DNA of 64,000 bases from JBCFBK01 sp038562555 (GCA_038562555.1 JBCFBK010000024.1:1-64000); one strand, 5' to 3'. Shown: positions 8,704 through 17,690, counted from the stretch's first letter. Numbers and translations: made by a program. The notes: generated by a model not told the origin, from the letters alone.

Positions 8704-9520
8704 TTAAATTTATCTATTTTCTATTCGTTTTTGCTAGTCTGGAACTATTATCCGCACCTTTTAGCATTGGGGTTTGTAACTCTCTGCTGGTCAAGATTTG
8801 TAACCCGTATAATTTATAATGGCTTTAAAAACCGATGCAGAAGTAAGCCTCTTGCTTGTTGATCTTTGCATGATGATCGATTATTTGCAATTTTTTTCGG
8901 CAATGTAAGATGTATAAGTGTATGCTATTTCTTGCCTTATGCCCTTTTCTTGTTCGATATTCTTTATTTTTCAGCTTGGGTGCTTATTCCTGTGGGCAGT
9001 ATTTTATAATATCCACTATCCACGGGGTTTCACCCCGGGTTACCAATACGCCGCCCCTCTGGGGCTTTTTTGTTTGGATATTGGTTATTACGTATTTAAT
9101 GTTGGAATTTTTTGCTACTGGCCCTTTCTTAAGTAATAAGTACTAATTATTGTCGTGTTCATAAACGCTAGAAATCTTGTCCTTAAAGGAAGAGCTAAAA
9201 ATCAAAAACGACATTATTTCGTTTTTTGTACTTATTCCTTATTCTCATTTTCTCTTCATTTTCTTCTTTCCGTCCGCAACTTGAATTACCTCCATTCGTA
9301 TCGTTGAGCTCTCTTCTCCCCTTCTTGGAAGTAGGTTAGGGGAAGCCACCCATACTTTATTTTTCGCAATGCCTTCCAACAAAGCAACTTTCAAGCCGGT
9401 CCGCTTTTGGATGGTTTGGATAAAACTTCCCGCTTGGATTTACACGTAATACTCGTAATTTAGCGTTTACGATTTGGAAACATCACTGAGAACTGGAACC
9501 TGTAGTTTGCATAGAATCCT
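8704..9520. other. 817-bp AT-rich non-coding gap between wzc and wzx
   Basis: No credible gene is seen. The segment holds a double hairpin at 9020-9065 and many T-rich tracts. On the minus strand around 9330-9450 there is a short coding-like stretch without a start (QAGSFIQTIQKRTGLKVALL) that could be a gene relic but was not recognised. The AT-rich cassette of the locus begins here, so this is a plausible recombination boundary. Confidence 0.6.
9020..9065. repeat. Double-hairpin repeat (GGGGTTTCACCCC plus GCCCCTCTGGGGC)
   Basis: The first hairpin pairs CGGGGT with ACCCCG around TTC. The second pairs GCCCC (9053-9057) with GGGGC (9061-9065) and is followed by TTTTTTG. Paired short G/C hairpins of this form are frequent in Bacteroidota intergenic DNA, where they look REP-like. 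Because a T tract follows on the plus strand, it could also act as a terminator in that direction, although no plus-strand gene precedes it. Confidence 0.55.
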
Positions 9521-11953
9521 TTATTTCCTCGTTTTAAATTTATTCACTTTGCCAAGTAACCGGCGCATCCGTTTGCGATACCAGCTTTCACGGTCTCCTT
9601 CTGCATAATAGCCATAATTATAGGAGTAAGAACTGTAGCCATAGCCATAACGTGATCCTTTTATATCGTTAATCACCAGCGCAGGATGCTTCATGACTTC
9701 TTTGGCTGCGATATCGTTGATGAATTTTAGCTGATCTTTCTGACTTACGCCATATCGCAAAATAAAAATATTAAGATCGGATTGTCTGGCTGTGATCATC
9801 CCGTCGGTAACCATCGAAACCGGAGCATTATCGATGACAATAAAATCGAATTCTTTCCTTGCCCGCTCAATGAAGATTTTATACAGATTGCGTTCAAGAA
9901 GCTCGGCCGGATTGGGAGGCACAGGCCCCGACGGAACCAACCACAGGTTCTGAACGCTGGTTTTCTGTATAATTTCCTCATAGCTCGACTGCCCTATCAG
10001 AAATGTGCTTAAACCCGAACCATTTGAGGTGTTGGTCACCAGATGTAACCGGGGCTTTCGCATATCGGCGCCAACCATCAGAACCTTCTTATCGTTTAGA
10101 GCCAGGATACAGGCTAAATTAATGGAACTAAATGACTTTCCTTCACCGGGCCTGATGGAATGTATGCCAATGACCTGCTGGCCGCTTTGGCTCATCAAAT
10201 ACTGCAGGTTGGTCCGGATGGCACGGTAGGCCTCGGTGACGGGAGCGCGTGGATTTTCGATAACCGCCAGTTCACTCGCAACTGAAGAATGAGGCACATT
10301 CCCGATAATGGTAAGCTGGGTCAACTTTTCAACATCTTCCTGCAGATGAATCGTATTATTTAGCGTATCCAGGCCGATGATGGCCAAGGCAGGGAGAATA
10401 AGTCCCAATACAAATGCAAATAAATATAAGCGACGGGCGGATGTTCCACTTTCCTCTACCCGCTCAACCCGGGCCGGATCGATGACCTGCGTGTTTGACA
10501 CAGCAGAGGCAAGGGCGATATCGGTCTCGGCCTGCTTCTGGAGCAGATACGTGTATATTTCGCTGGTTAAGTCGTATTGCCTGGTGATATTTATCAATTG
10601 CTGTTCCTTGACCGGCAGGTTATTCAGTTGCTGGTTGATGGCCGCTTCACGGCTCTGAAGAGTTTGAATACTCACGCGTGCATTATCGATCAGATTAAGC
10701 AGGTTCTCCCGAAGCTGATGGGTTACCTGGTCAATTTCCTTATCGAGCAAGATCAGGGTGGGGTTGTTCTCGTGGGTACTGAACGAAAGAATGGCCCGCC
10801 TGCTGTAAAGATCGCTGAGTTTCAACACAACTGCGTTCAGCGACGGATCCTGGATGCCAACCACTGATGGCATCATGATGTTCTTAATACTGTCGGTGTT
10901 TCCCATGTAACTGAGCAGGTTCTGAAAATAATCGAGCTGCATCTGGCTTTGCGAACGCTCTTTCTCAATATCGCTCATTTGTTGCATCACCATTCCGCCT
11001 TCGGCCGTAATATCCAGAACCTGATTTTCGGAACGGAACCGGGTTACCGTTGTTTCGGCAGCGCTAAGCGAATCGGACATACCGCTTAATTGCTTGTTGA
11101 TAAACTCAAGTGTCCGCTTCTGTGTTTCCGTACGAAACTCGAGGTTTTGGTTGATGTATTCATTAACTAAACCATTGAGATAATGAATTTCACGCATGGG
11201 TTGTGTTCCCTCAATCGTCAATCTGATCACATCGCTGTTCTTACCCGTTGGCTCGATTTGCTGCTTCTTCAGGTAGGACCTGGTTAGCGCGTTGACGTTA
11301 CTAAACCGCAAGCCATATTTATCGCCCGTTTCCGGTATATGACTACCATTTAGGTGGATCGTAAAATGGAAATATTCATTGTGAAAAGACTCGCCAAATT
11401 TTCCTTTTTGATCAAACTCAATGGCTGTTTCTTCTCCGTCTACAAACGCGTTCCCATCAGCAGAAAGCGTATACGTACTGTCCTTTTCGACCTCAAGCAT
11501 GAGTAACAGTCCTTCGAGGTTTGCAGCCTTTTCCTCTTCCTGTAATATAAAAGGATCATTTGGGTACAGCCCGATCAGTCTGAAATATTCTTTTTTATAC
11601 CACGATACCCGCCAGTTCAGATTTTCAAAAACGCGGTGCGAAAGCGTATACGAGCGCAGCAGTTCCACCTCATTGTCGATCGTAACCGACGACCCCATAT
11701 TCATCAATGACTTTTCAAATAAGTCTTCCAAATTACCACTCTTGTTATCGTCAGTGATCAGAATACTGGTATTGACCGTGTAAGTCTCCTGTTTGTAATA
11801 ACGGGTATAAAGAAACGTAGCCGCAAGCATTATCCCCACGCAAATCGTAAACCAATGCCAGTTTTGTACAAAGAGGAACAGGATCCGCTTGTAATCAGTC
11901 GCCTCTTCATTTTCAAACTGAAAAGAGGTATTCGGATTAAAATTTTTTTCCAT
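9521..11953 (-). CDS. wzc: Wzc-type polysaccharide co-polymerase / tyrosine autokinase, cluster 1
   Basis: The 810-aa inner-membrane protein has a Wzz-like domain with a transmembrane segment near residues 33-52, a long periplasmic coiled-coil region and a second membrane segment near 515-535. A cytoplasmic BY-kinase domain follows, with Walker A SIRPGEGKSF (about residue 600), Walker A' VLMVGADMRKP and Walker B FDFIVIDNAP (about 705). The tail, residues 765-790, is unusually rich in Tyr (YGYGYSSYSYNYGYY), the expected autophosphorylation cluster. It controls chain length and export together with Wza, 57 bp upstream. It is homologous along its whole length to the cluster 2 Wzc at 40381-42828. 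Confidence 0.93.
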   Translation of the reverse strand: MEKNFNPNTSFQFENEEATDYKRILFLFVQNWHWFTICVGIMLAATFLYTRYYKQETYTVNTSILITDDNKSGNLEDLFEKSLMNMGSSVTIDNEVELLRSYTLSHRVFENLNWRVSWYKKEYFRLIGLYPNDPFILQEEEKAANLEGLLLMLEVEKDSTYTLSADGNAFVDGEETAIEFDQKGKFGESFHNEYFHFTIHLNGSHIPETGDKYGLRFSNVNALTRSYLKKQQIEPTGKNSDVIRLTIEGTQPMREIHYLNGLVNEYINQNLEFRTETQKRTLEFINKQLSGMSDSLSAAETTVTRFRSENQVLDITAEGGMVMQQMSDIEKERSQSQMQLDYFQNLLSYMGNTDSIKNIMMPSVVGIQDPSLNAVVLKLSDLYSRRAILSFSTHENNPTLILLDKEIDQVTHQLRENLLNLIDNARVSIQTLQSREAAINQQLNNLPVKEQQLINITRQYDLTSEIYTYLLQKQAETDIALASAVSNTQVIDPARVERVEESGTSARRLYLFAFVLGLILPALAIIGLDTLNNTIHLQEDVEKLTQLTIIGNVPHSSVASELAVIENPRAPVTEAYRAIRTNLQYLMSQSGQQVIGIHSIRPGEGKSFSSINLACILALNDKKVLMVGADMRKPRLHLVTNTSNGSGLSTFLIGQSSYEEIIQKTSVQNLWLVPSGPVPPNPAELLERNLYKIFIERARKEFDFIVIDNAPVSMVTDGMITARQSDLNIFILRYGVSQKDQLKFINDIAAKEVMKHPALVINDIKGSRYGYGYSSYSYNYGYYAEGDRESWYRKRMRRLLGKVNKFKTRK

Positions 11954-12010
11954 ATCAGCGTTAAACGTATAAATTCAAATCTTTCCCCAGGGTGTTTTTA
12001 TGCTGTTGCA

Positions 12011-12802
12011 TTACCGGATGATGAGCCCGATTACGGCAAGCATCATGCTAAGCGAGGAGAACACGACCGAAATGGCCGCACTGTTTAATTGAAAATTCTT
12101 ATTCTTATCGGGCTCTACAAAGACATAATCGTTCGGATGCAGGTAAAAAGCCGGTGACCGAAAAACATCCTTCGAGGAAAGGTTGAGCAGATAGGTCCGC
12201 TTTCCGCCTGCCTCGGGCCGCATCACCATCACCCTTTTAATACTGGCATAATCGGTATTCCCGTTAGCCATGGCAAGGGCTTCGAAAATCGTAAAATCGT
12301 TGTTGTAATTGTAATAAACTCCAGGTGATTTAACTTCTCCAAGCACCGTGACTTTATAATTGAGCAGCTTTACCTTGACGGTAGCATCTTTCAGAAACAG
12401 GTTTGCCCGTTCCTGCACAATCTCTTCTATTTTCGCCAGAATATTCCCCTTCACGGGGATACTTCCCAATTGAGGCAAATTGAGCTGGCCATTTACATCG
12501 ACCTCAAAACCATACAGGTAAGCTCCCTGCGGCGTAGTATATTTTTGATAACCGAAGCCTGATGATTGTACCTGCATCCCTTCCTCCGGATTAAAAAGGG
12601 CGTTTACCTCCGGGTTCATCGATTTAATACTGACATACAGGATGTCGCCAGGTTTAATCAGGTATTCAGTTTCAGTCTCGGGAAGGCCCTTCATCCATTC
12701 TTCCTGCGAGATGTCGCTGAGATAGATCAGGTCTTCACTGCTCCGGCATCCGGGGAAAAGTACGGAAATAAAAAGGGCTAGTATTAAAAAGGTTTGTTTC
12801 AT
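12011..12802 (-). CDS. wza: Polysaccharide export outer-membrane lipoprotein (Wza/SLBB family), cluster 1
   Basis: The 263-aa protein starts with a lipoprotein signal ending LFPGC (lipid-modified Cys19). A Poly_export domain (YLIKPGDILYVSIKSMNPEV, about 46-75), an SLBB domain (VTVLGEVKSPGVYY, about 150-180) and a C-terminal hydrophobic helix (about 242-263) follow. It forms the outer-membrane export channel that meets Wzc. It lies 57 bp upstream of wzc and has a 460-bp leader containing an ops-like site. The Wza of cluster 2 (43524-44312) is closely similar throughout. Confidence 0.93.
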   Translation of the reverse strand: MKQTFLILALFISVLFPGCRSSEDLIYLSDISQEEWMKGLPETETEYLIKPGDILYVSIKSMNPEVNALFNPEEGMQVQSSGFGYQKYTTPQGAYLYGFEVDVNGQLNLPQLGSIPVKGNILAKIEEIVQERANLFLKDATVKVKLLNYKVTVLGEVKSPGVYYNYNNDFTIFEALAMANGNTDYASIKRVMVMRPEAGGKRTYLLNLSSKDVFRSPAFYLHPNDYVFVEPDKNKNFQLNSAAISVVFSSLSMMLAVIGLIIR

Positions 12803-13262
12803 TTTACTTAGAGTTCATAGGTCGTTTTCGATCAATTACGAGGCGCAACGAAATTCGCCGGATTTTATTGTGTAGCAGGAAAAAAAAAGAGTACAAGGAA
12901 TAGTTTTTTTTCAGAAAATGACTTTGTTTTTTCCATGCCCAAACGATTTTGCTTGCTATTATATTCTGTACTATTTAAGCCAGAATTCCGGGGGGTTCTC
13001 ACAGCTACGCTACCTGGCGTGTCACCGGTATCCTTTCTCACGACCGCAAATTAATAATCAGAGAGCGCAAATATCCTATTTTTATACTTAAAAAAAAATA
13101 CAAATCTGATTTCATTTTCATTAAAAGCGTGCCCTTATCATGCTGCCCCTTTATTTACAAACGATTACGCGTGCTGCTTATCACTCGAAATGGTATTATG
13201 TTTATTAAGTATAAATAAAAAGAAGCCTAAAATAATTGGGGATTAAAACTCCTGATTTAAAC
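12803..13262 (-). promoter_or_regulatory. 460-bp leader of wza with an ops-like site and a long T tract
   Basis: No gene is present. On the minus strand a -7-like box GATATTTG (13068-13075) precedes the ops-like element at 13001-13028. The segments AGTACA and TGTACT can then pair across about 80 nt, and the second is followed by CTTTTTTTTT (near 12880). The arrangement of promoter, recruitment site and terminator-like structure is what an UpxY/RfaH-type antiterminator would act on. The pairing was judged by eye. Confidence 0.45.
13001..13028 (-). promoter_or_regulatory. ops-like element A (upstream of wza)
   Basis: Read on the minus strand the core is CGCCAGGTAGCGTAGCTGTG. Its GGTAGCGT octamer is identical to the heart of the E. 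coli ops sequence GGCGGTAGCGT recognised by RfaH. Copies B and C lie in the leader of the NusG-like gene of the same locus (14633-14658 and 14826-14852). Confidence 0.5.
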
Positions 13263-14018
13263 TCAGACCAGATCGTTCAGGATGAAGGCGAGGTTTCTGA
13301 CGGCGTCGTGCCTCCTAAGATGATGAACAAAGCGGACCTCATTTGTCCGGCTTCGACCTGCCCGCACAACAACCTGGTTCAGAACACAAGCCGGGGGGGC
13401 GAAACGCCGGTCTGGCGCCGCCACGGCGGAAGTATTGTCGAGGATAACACAATCAAACACTTCCTTGCTGCGGCTGATCATCATCCTGAACGGATCGCCT
13501 CCAAGCAGGCCGCCCGGGTCGTCCACAGCCGGCCCCTCCGGCATCAGCCATAGCCCGCCGGGACCAATTTCCCGGATACAGCTTTCGAAGGGTTGGCCTT
13601 CCAGACATGAGCTTAGGCCCGGCCCGGGAGGTGCTCCGGTTAGCCGTGAAAGAGCCGGACTGCTCAGGTTAGTTCCGGCCAAAAGAACCTTTTTCCCGCA
13701 TAAGGCCAGATACCACGCAAAGCTAACCGACACAAACGTTTTTCCCTCCCCCGGCCGTACCGAATGGATGCCGATAACCTTTTGTTCGGGTTTGCTGAAA
13801 AAGAAAAGGAGATTAGTACTGATACGCCGGAAGGCTTCCTCCAACGCGGGACAAAAGGGAGCATCAACCCGGTCAGGCTGCCAGGTGGTATGCGGCACGG
13901 TTCCAAAAACATCGATGCGGCTGTTTTTTTCAATGTCTTTTACCGAGCGGACCAACCTGTTTTCCAATAAAATGCCTTTAAGAGCCTGTCGCTTCCTGAT
14001 ATTGTCGTTCCAATGCAT
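13263..14018 (-). CDS. Stand-alone tyrosine-kinase-like ATPase domain with degenerate motifs
   Basis: The 251-aa protein corresponds to the cytoplasmic half of Wzc only. It starts just after where the second membrane helix would be and has Walker A HSVRPGEGKTF near residue 86. The Walker A' aspartate region is changed to VLLAGTNLSSP (in the two Wzc proteins VLMVGADMRKP and VLLVGADMRRP), and Walker B is CVILDNTSAV. The C-terminal Tyr cluster is missing, the protein ending at FILNDLV. It could be a pseudokinase partner of Wzc or the remnant of a partly deleted wzc. It sits 68 bp after the upxY-like gene, where Bacteroides capsule loci usually carry upxZ. Confidence 0.8.
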   Translation of the reverse strand: MHWNDNIRKRQALKGILLENRLVRSVKDIEKNSRIDVFGTVPHTTWQPDRVDAPFCPALEEAFRRISTNLLFFFSKPEQKVIGIHSVRPGEGKTFVSVSFAWYLALCGKKVLLAGTNLSSPALSRLTGAPPGPGLSSCLEGQPFESCIREIGPGGLWLMPEGPAVDDPGGLLGGDPFRMMISRSKEVFDCVILDNTSAVAAPDRRFAPPACVLNQVVVRAGRSRTNEVRFVHHLRRHDAVRNLAFILNDLV

Positions 14019-14086
14019 GTTAACGGCTGGTTGGTTGGTAATATCGCTTAGTTAAGTCTGCCTTAAAAAGCCGGGCTGCTTTGTTC

Positions 14087-14617
14087 CTAAACTTTCCGGA
14101 AATGAAGGGCCTCCTGCGACACGTGGATGCAGCAGCCCAGGCTTCGGAACCGCAATACAAGATGGCTCTTCCCTTTAATCCGCACTACCTCCCCCTGAAC
14201 ACCTGCCAGCGGGCCGCTCAACACCTCAATCAGATCATCTTTTTCGATGTGTTCAGATGTAACAACCAACGATTCATTCAATACCTTCTCCAGCACCATC
14301 AGGCTCCTGATTTGGCGATCTGGAATAATAGCGGGCTTCCCGTTGAAACAAACATACCACATCACTCCCGGCGTCATCAGCACATCATAGTACCGGCGGT
14401 GGTCAACACGCACGAATAGATAACACGAGATCAGCGGAAAATCGACCACCCGCGTCCGCGTCGTCCAGACTTTCCTGACCTTTTTTATCGGCAAATAAAA
14501 CTCGATACCCTTCCTCCGGAAATCTTCCGCGGCTTTTTTCTCCGCTCGCGAACGGGTGTAAACAGCATACCAATGCAAGGCTGACGGGCCTTCGCCGGTA
14601 TTTAATTGTATGTTCAT
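14087..14617 (-). CDS. UpxY-like transcription antiterminator (NusG/RfaH family)
   Basis: The 176-aa protein has a NusG N-terminal domain beginning LHWYAVYTRSRAEKKAAEDF and running to about residue 115. A KOW-containing C-terminal part (KDDLIEVLSGPLAGVQGEVV) follows. In Bacteroides, UpxY proteins are the first genes of capsule loci and prevent early termination in the 5' leader of their own operon. Here it is likewise the first gene, followed by the kinase-like gene, wza and wzc. Its leader of about 300 nt holds two copies of an ops-like motif. Confidence 0.9.
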   Translation of the reverse strand: MNIQLNTGEGPSALHWYAVYTRSRAEKKAAEDFRRKGIEFYLPIKKVRKVWTTRTRVVDFPLISCYLFVRVDHRRYYDVLMTPGVMWYVCFNGKPAIIPDRQIRSLMVLEKVLNESLVVTSEHIEKDDLIEVLSGPLAGVQGEVVRIKGKSHLVLRFRSLGCCIHVSQEALHFRKV

Positions 14618-14632
14618 GGTGAATTTTATGAT

Positions 14633-14658
14633 ACAGCGACGCTACCTGCCGTGCAAAG
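14633..14658 (-). promoter_or_regulatory. ops-like element B (just upstream of upxY start)
   Basis: The minus-strand core is GGCAGGTAGCGTCGCTG, ending 16 nt before the ATG at 14617. It shares CAGGTAGCGT with copy A and GGTAGCGT with the E. coli ops site. It would be transcribed in the leader of the antiterminator's own mRNA. Confidence 0.5.
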
Positions 14659-14825
14659 CAGTTTTTCGAAGTATAATCTCGTTATCGAAATTATTTGGAA
14701 TGCAAATATCATGATTTTTGTCAGCTTTATTGAGGAGAAAAGGCGGTTTCCGTTTTCCGCTTATCAAACGTATGGATTGACTGATCAAACAAAGAGCATC
14801 CCTGCTTTATAGTGCAGGTTATTTC

Positions 14826-14852
14826 ACAGCTACGCCTTCTGCCGTCGACCGG
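14826..14852 (-). promoter_or_regulatory. ops-like element C (far upstream in the upxY leader)
   Basis: The minus-strand sequence CGGCAGAAGGCGTAGCTGTG shares GCGTAGCTGTGA and the preceding CCGGT.GAC with copy A, but its core is GAAGGCGT instead of GGTAGCGT. It is the weakest copy as an ops match and may mark a wider leader structure. Confidence 0.4.
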
Positions 14853-15174
14853 CGGGAAAAACCGTTTCGCAAGGAAAAGGATCGAGAGAACAGATAAGGT
14901 ATTCATGTGCAATCTCAGGGCAAATCTAACTACTTTTTTTTATCCGTCAAACACGATCACACTTCCCGTTGTCAAAAAATTAACAGGCAAATAACCTGTT
15001 TCTTAGATTAATTTCCGACCAAAAATAAAAAACATGCTGTTATCGATACCCGGAGCCGATTTGCTTCATACTGTTTTTCGCGTGCTTCATTGGCTGCAAC
15101 GTTAAGTTCGTGTAAAAAAACGGCAGCTTCGTGTTATTTAATTTTTAGTTTGCTATTTATTCGCTGTTTTAACT

Positions 15175-15182
15175 TATTTTTG
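15175..15182 (+). promoter_or_regulatory. -7 promoter box TATTTTTG for the first WecA-like gene
   Basis: TATTTTTG matches the Bacteroidetes -7 consensus TAnnTTTG. It lies 22 bp before the GTG start at 15205, implying a very short leader. No well-spaced -33 TTTG was found. Confidence 0.5.
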
Positions 15183-15204
15183 CATTGAACAAAAAACCAA
15201 AGCC

Positions 15205-16398
15205 GTGATCGTTTTACTTATCGGAACATTAGTCACAAGTTTTCTGTTAACCTGGATTTCCATTCCTTCGGTGGTCACCATATCGAAAGAGAAAAAACTC
15301 TTCGATGTTCCCGACGACCGGAAACTCAATAAAACCGTGGTTCCCACCATGGGAGGCATTGGCATATTCATTGGGCTTAGCATCACTCCCATTCTTTTTA
15401 TGCAGACCGGCGCAAACCCTGAATTACGCTACCTGATGGCGGCGCTGATCCTGATGTTCTTTACCGGTATTAAAGACGATATTATGATTATGCCGGCGAG
15501 AAGAAAGCTGGTGATCCAGTTTCTGGCCGCCCTGATCCTGGTTGTGCTGGGAAATTTCAGGATCACCCACGTGTACGGCATGTTTTCGGCCACTGTTTTC
15601 AACGACTGGCTCAGTGTGCCGCTTTCGGTGCTGCTGATCCTTTTCCTGATCAATGCCATTAACCTGATAGACGGGATCGACGGACTGGCCGCAGGGCTTG
15701 CCCTCCTGGTTGCCACCTTCCTCGGGGTCTGGTTCTACCTGGCCGGGCATCTGAATTATGCCGTTGTTTGCCTCGCCTTAAGCGGCAGCCTCGTTGCTTA
15801 CTTACGATACAACCTGTTTGGCGGGAAAAACAAGATCTTTATGGGCGACACGGGTTCGCTCGTCCTGGGTGTATTCCTGGCCGCCATGGTGATCGCCTTT
15901 AATGAATTGAATGCAACAGCGCCGGATTCGCTCCGGTTTTCGAAAGCCCCGCTTATCGCGCTGGCCCTGCTCATCGTTCCGGTTACCGATACCCTGCGGG
16001 TATTCGCCATCCGAATCAAAAATAAGCGTTCGCCGTTTTCGCCCGATATGAATCACCTGCACCACCTGCTCCTTAAACTGAGAATGTCGCATATGCAGGC
16101 GTCGGCCTTTCTGCTGCTTTACACGGCCACCTTCGTGGCACTGGCCATTTCGCTCAGTCAGACCGGGATAAATCTGACCGCCGCCTTTTTTATTCTCCTC
16201 GCCTTAAGCTTTACCGGGGCAGGGGTTATCTTTGCCCGTGTGCGTCTGCTTGAAACGGCCGCAAAACAGAAGAAGTACGACCTGAAAGTGATCAGGAACA
16301 ACCAGCCGGCCGCAAACAGAGCCTCAATCCGCATTTCGATCCATGCCACAACGATGCCCGTACGCGATGAACAGCTTATCCAGGGAACCGGAAAATAG
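15205..16398 (+). CDS. WecA/MraY-family phosphoglycosyl transferase, copy 1
   Basis: This 397-aa polytopic membrane enzyme uses a GTG start (15205), supported by a -7 box 22 bp upstream and by alignment of its N-terminus with copy 2. Family motifs are GIKDDIMIM (about residue 90), NLIDGIDGLAAG (153-164), MGDTGSLVLG (213-222) and the HxH-type NHLHHLL (283-289). Together they bind Mg-UDP-HexNAc and undecaprenyl phosphate. It transfers HexNAc-1-P to the lipid carrier and so starts an O-antigen, capsule or glycan chain. A paralogue follows directly in tandem. It lies between the two polysaccharide loci and could serve either. Confidence 0.92.
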   Translation: MIVLLIGTLVTSFLLTWISIPSVVTISKEKKLFDVPDDRKLNKTVVPTMGGIGIFIGLSITPILFMQTGANPELRYLMAALILMFFTGIKDDIMIMPARRKLVIQFLAALILVVLGNFRITHVYGMFSATVFNDWLSVPLSVLLILFLINAINLIDGIDGLAAGLALLVATFLGVWFYLAGHLNYAVVCLALSGSLVAYLRYNLFGGKNKIFMGDTGSLVLGVFLAAMVIAFNELNATAPDSLRFSKAPLIALALLIVPVTDTLRVFAIRIKNKRSPFSPDMNHLHHLLLKLRMSHMQASAFLLLYTATFVALAISLSQTGINLTAAFFILLALSFTGAGVIFARVRLLETAAKQKKYDLKVIRNNQPAANRASIRISIHATTMPVRDEQLIQGTGK

Positions 16399-16456
16399 CC
16401 GGTTTACAGGAAAGAAAATCGTTTAACATTTTTTCACATTCGATGAAGCTTTTTCG

Positions 16457-16464
16457 TATCTTTA
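16457..16464 (+). promoter_or_regulatory. -7-like box TATCTTTA for the second WecA-like gene
   Basis: TATCTTTA differs from TAnnTTTG only in the last base and lies 31 bp upstream of the ATG at 16495. The same octamer precedes the PHP phosphatase and bactofilin genes at similar distances, which supports it as a real box. Confidence 0.45.
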
Positions 16465-16494
16465 CTTTTCGTGCAAAAGTAAAACCCGAAGCGT

Positions 16495-17682
16495 ATGGTG
16501 AGTTTATCGTCATTAGCCACCCTGTTAACCAGCTTTGTAATCGCCTGGGCGGTTATTCCCTCCATTATCAGCATCTCCCGCAAAAAGAAATTACTGGATC
16601 TGCCTAACCGCAGGAAATTAAATAAGGTCGCCGTTCCTACCATGGGCGGTGTTGCTGTTTTTATAGGCCTTACGGTCGGTTCGATCTTATTCCTGCGCGA
16701 CCGGTTTATGCCCGAATGGCAGTACTTGTTTACTGCCGTAATGCTTATGCTGTGCATCGGACTGATCGACGACCTGCTGGTGATACGCGCCTGGAAAAAA
16801 CTGCTGGTCCAGCTAGGGGCAGCGCTGATCCTTGTGGTGATGGGCGGCTTCGAGGTGACCCGGGCCTATGGGCTGATGGGGATCGATGTGCTGAATAACT
16901 GGTTCAGCATACCGATTTCGGTATTGCTGATCCTGTTCGTGATTAACGCGGTGAACCTGATCGATGGTATTGACGGGCTCGCAGCCGGATTATCCCTTCT
17001 TGTTTCACTGGCGCTGGGAAGCTGGTTTTACCTGACCGGCAACCTGGGTTATGCCACGATCTGTATGGCGCTTTGCGGCAGCCTCGCTGCGTTCCTGATG
17101 TTTAACCTGTCGCCGGCGCCGAAAAAAATCTTTCTGGGCGATACGGGATCGCTGGTACTGGGTGTTTTCCTGGCGGCGATCGCCATCCGTTTTAATGAAC
17201 TGAACGCCTGGGCAACCAGCCCTTTCCGGTTTGCACAGGCTCCGCTGATCGCCATGGCACTGCTCATTGTACCGGTAACCGACACCCTGCGGGTCATTGT
17301 TGTCAGGATCAGAAAAGGACGATCTCCTTTCTCGCCCGATATGAACCATTTGCACCACCTGCTCATAAAAGGAGGCTGCTCGCACGCCGGCGCTGCCGGA
17401 TGGCTGCTGGCCTGGACAATAGCCTTCGTGGCAATTGCCCTTCTGTTTAACTACCTCCGCCTGAATATCAGCTTAGGATTTGTTTTGATGCTGGCGCTTA
17501 GCTTTTCGGCAGCGCAGGGCGTTTTCACCCTGGCCCGCCTGCATCTGAAAAAAAGAATGAAACTCGAACTGCAGAAACTCACCACAGGCCTGAATGGCTT
17601 TAACGGGCATGAGCATAGCCCACTCGCCGCCGGTAAAAAATATATAAACGGGAACGGGATCAAAGTAAAGATACCGGATTAA
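16495..17682 (+). CDS. WecA/MraY-family phosphoglycosyl transferase, copy 2
   Basis: This 395-aa tandem paralogue of the preceding gene retains all catalytic blocks: GLIDDLLVI, NLIDGIDGLAAG, LGDTGSLVLG and MNHLHHLL. The protein is strongly similar to copy 1 from end to end, but the C-terminal tail after about residue 345 differs. Both copies look active, so the pair may differ in sugar (for example GlcNAc versus another HexNAc) or in expression. Each copy seems to have its own promoter. Confidence 0.92.
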   Translation: MVSLSSLATLLTSFVIAWAVIPSIISISRKKKLLDLPNRRKLNKVAVPTMGGVAVFIGLTVGSILFLRDRFMPEWQYLFTAVMLMLCIGLIDDLLVIRAWKKLLVQLGAALILVVMGGFEVTRAYGLMGIDVLNNWFSIPISVLLILFVINAVNLIDGIDGLAAGLSLLVSLALGSWFYLTGNLGYATICMALCGSLAAFLMFNLSPAPKKIFLGDTGSLVLGVFLAAIAIRFNELNAWATSPFRFAQAPLIAMALLIVPVTDTLRVIVVRIRKGRSPFSPDMNHLHHLLIKGGCSHAGAAGWLLAWTIAFVAIALLFNYLRLNISLGFVLMLALSFSAAQGVFTLARLHLKKRMKLELQKLTTGLNGFNGHEHSPLAAGKKYINGNGIKVKIPD

Positions 17683-17690
17683 AAAAGAAA

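Larger units (their letters stand above)
14618..14951 (-). promoter_or_regulatory. Promoter and long leader of the upxY-like gene
   Basis: On the minus strand, TTTG (14951-14948), a 19-bp spacer and TAGATTTG (14928-14921) give an exact match to the Bacteroidetes -33/-7 promoter pattern. Transcription would start near 14914, leaving a leader of about 300 nt. The leader contains ops-like copies C (14826-14852) and B (14633-14658), a CCTGC/GCAGG hairpin, and a GCGG/CCGC hairpin (14743-14760) followed by CTTTTCT that could be a conditional terminator. A second possible -7 box, GATATTTG, lies at 14703-14710. Confidence 0.6.

Noticed and set aside
8910..9146. Small plus-strand frames over the double hairpin
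   Set aside because: They translate the hairpin repeat and T-rich DNA; two different frames are open over the same bases, which signals non-coding DNA.
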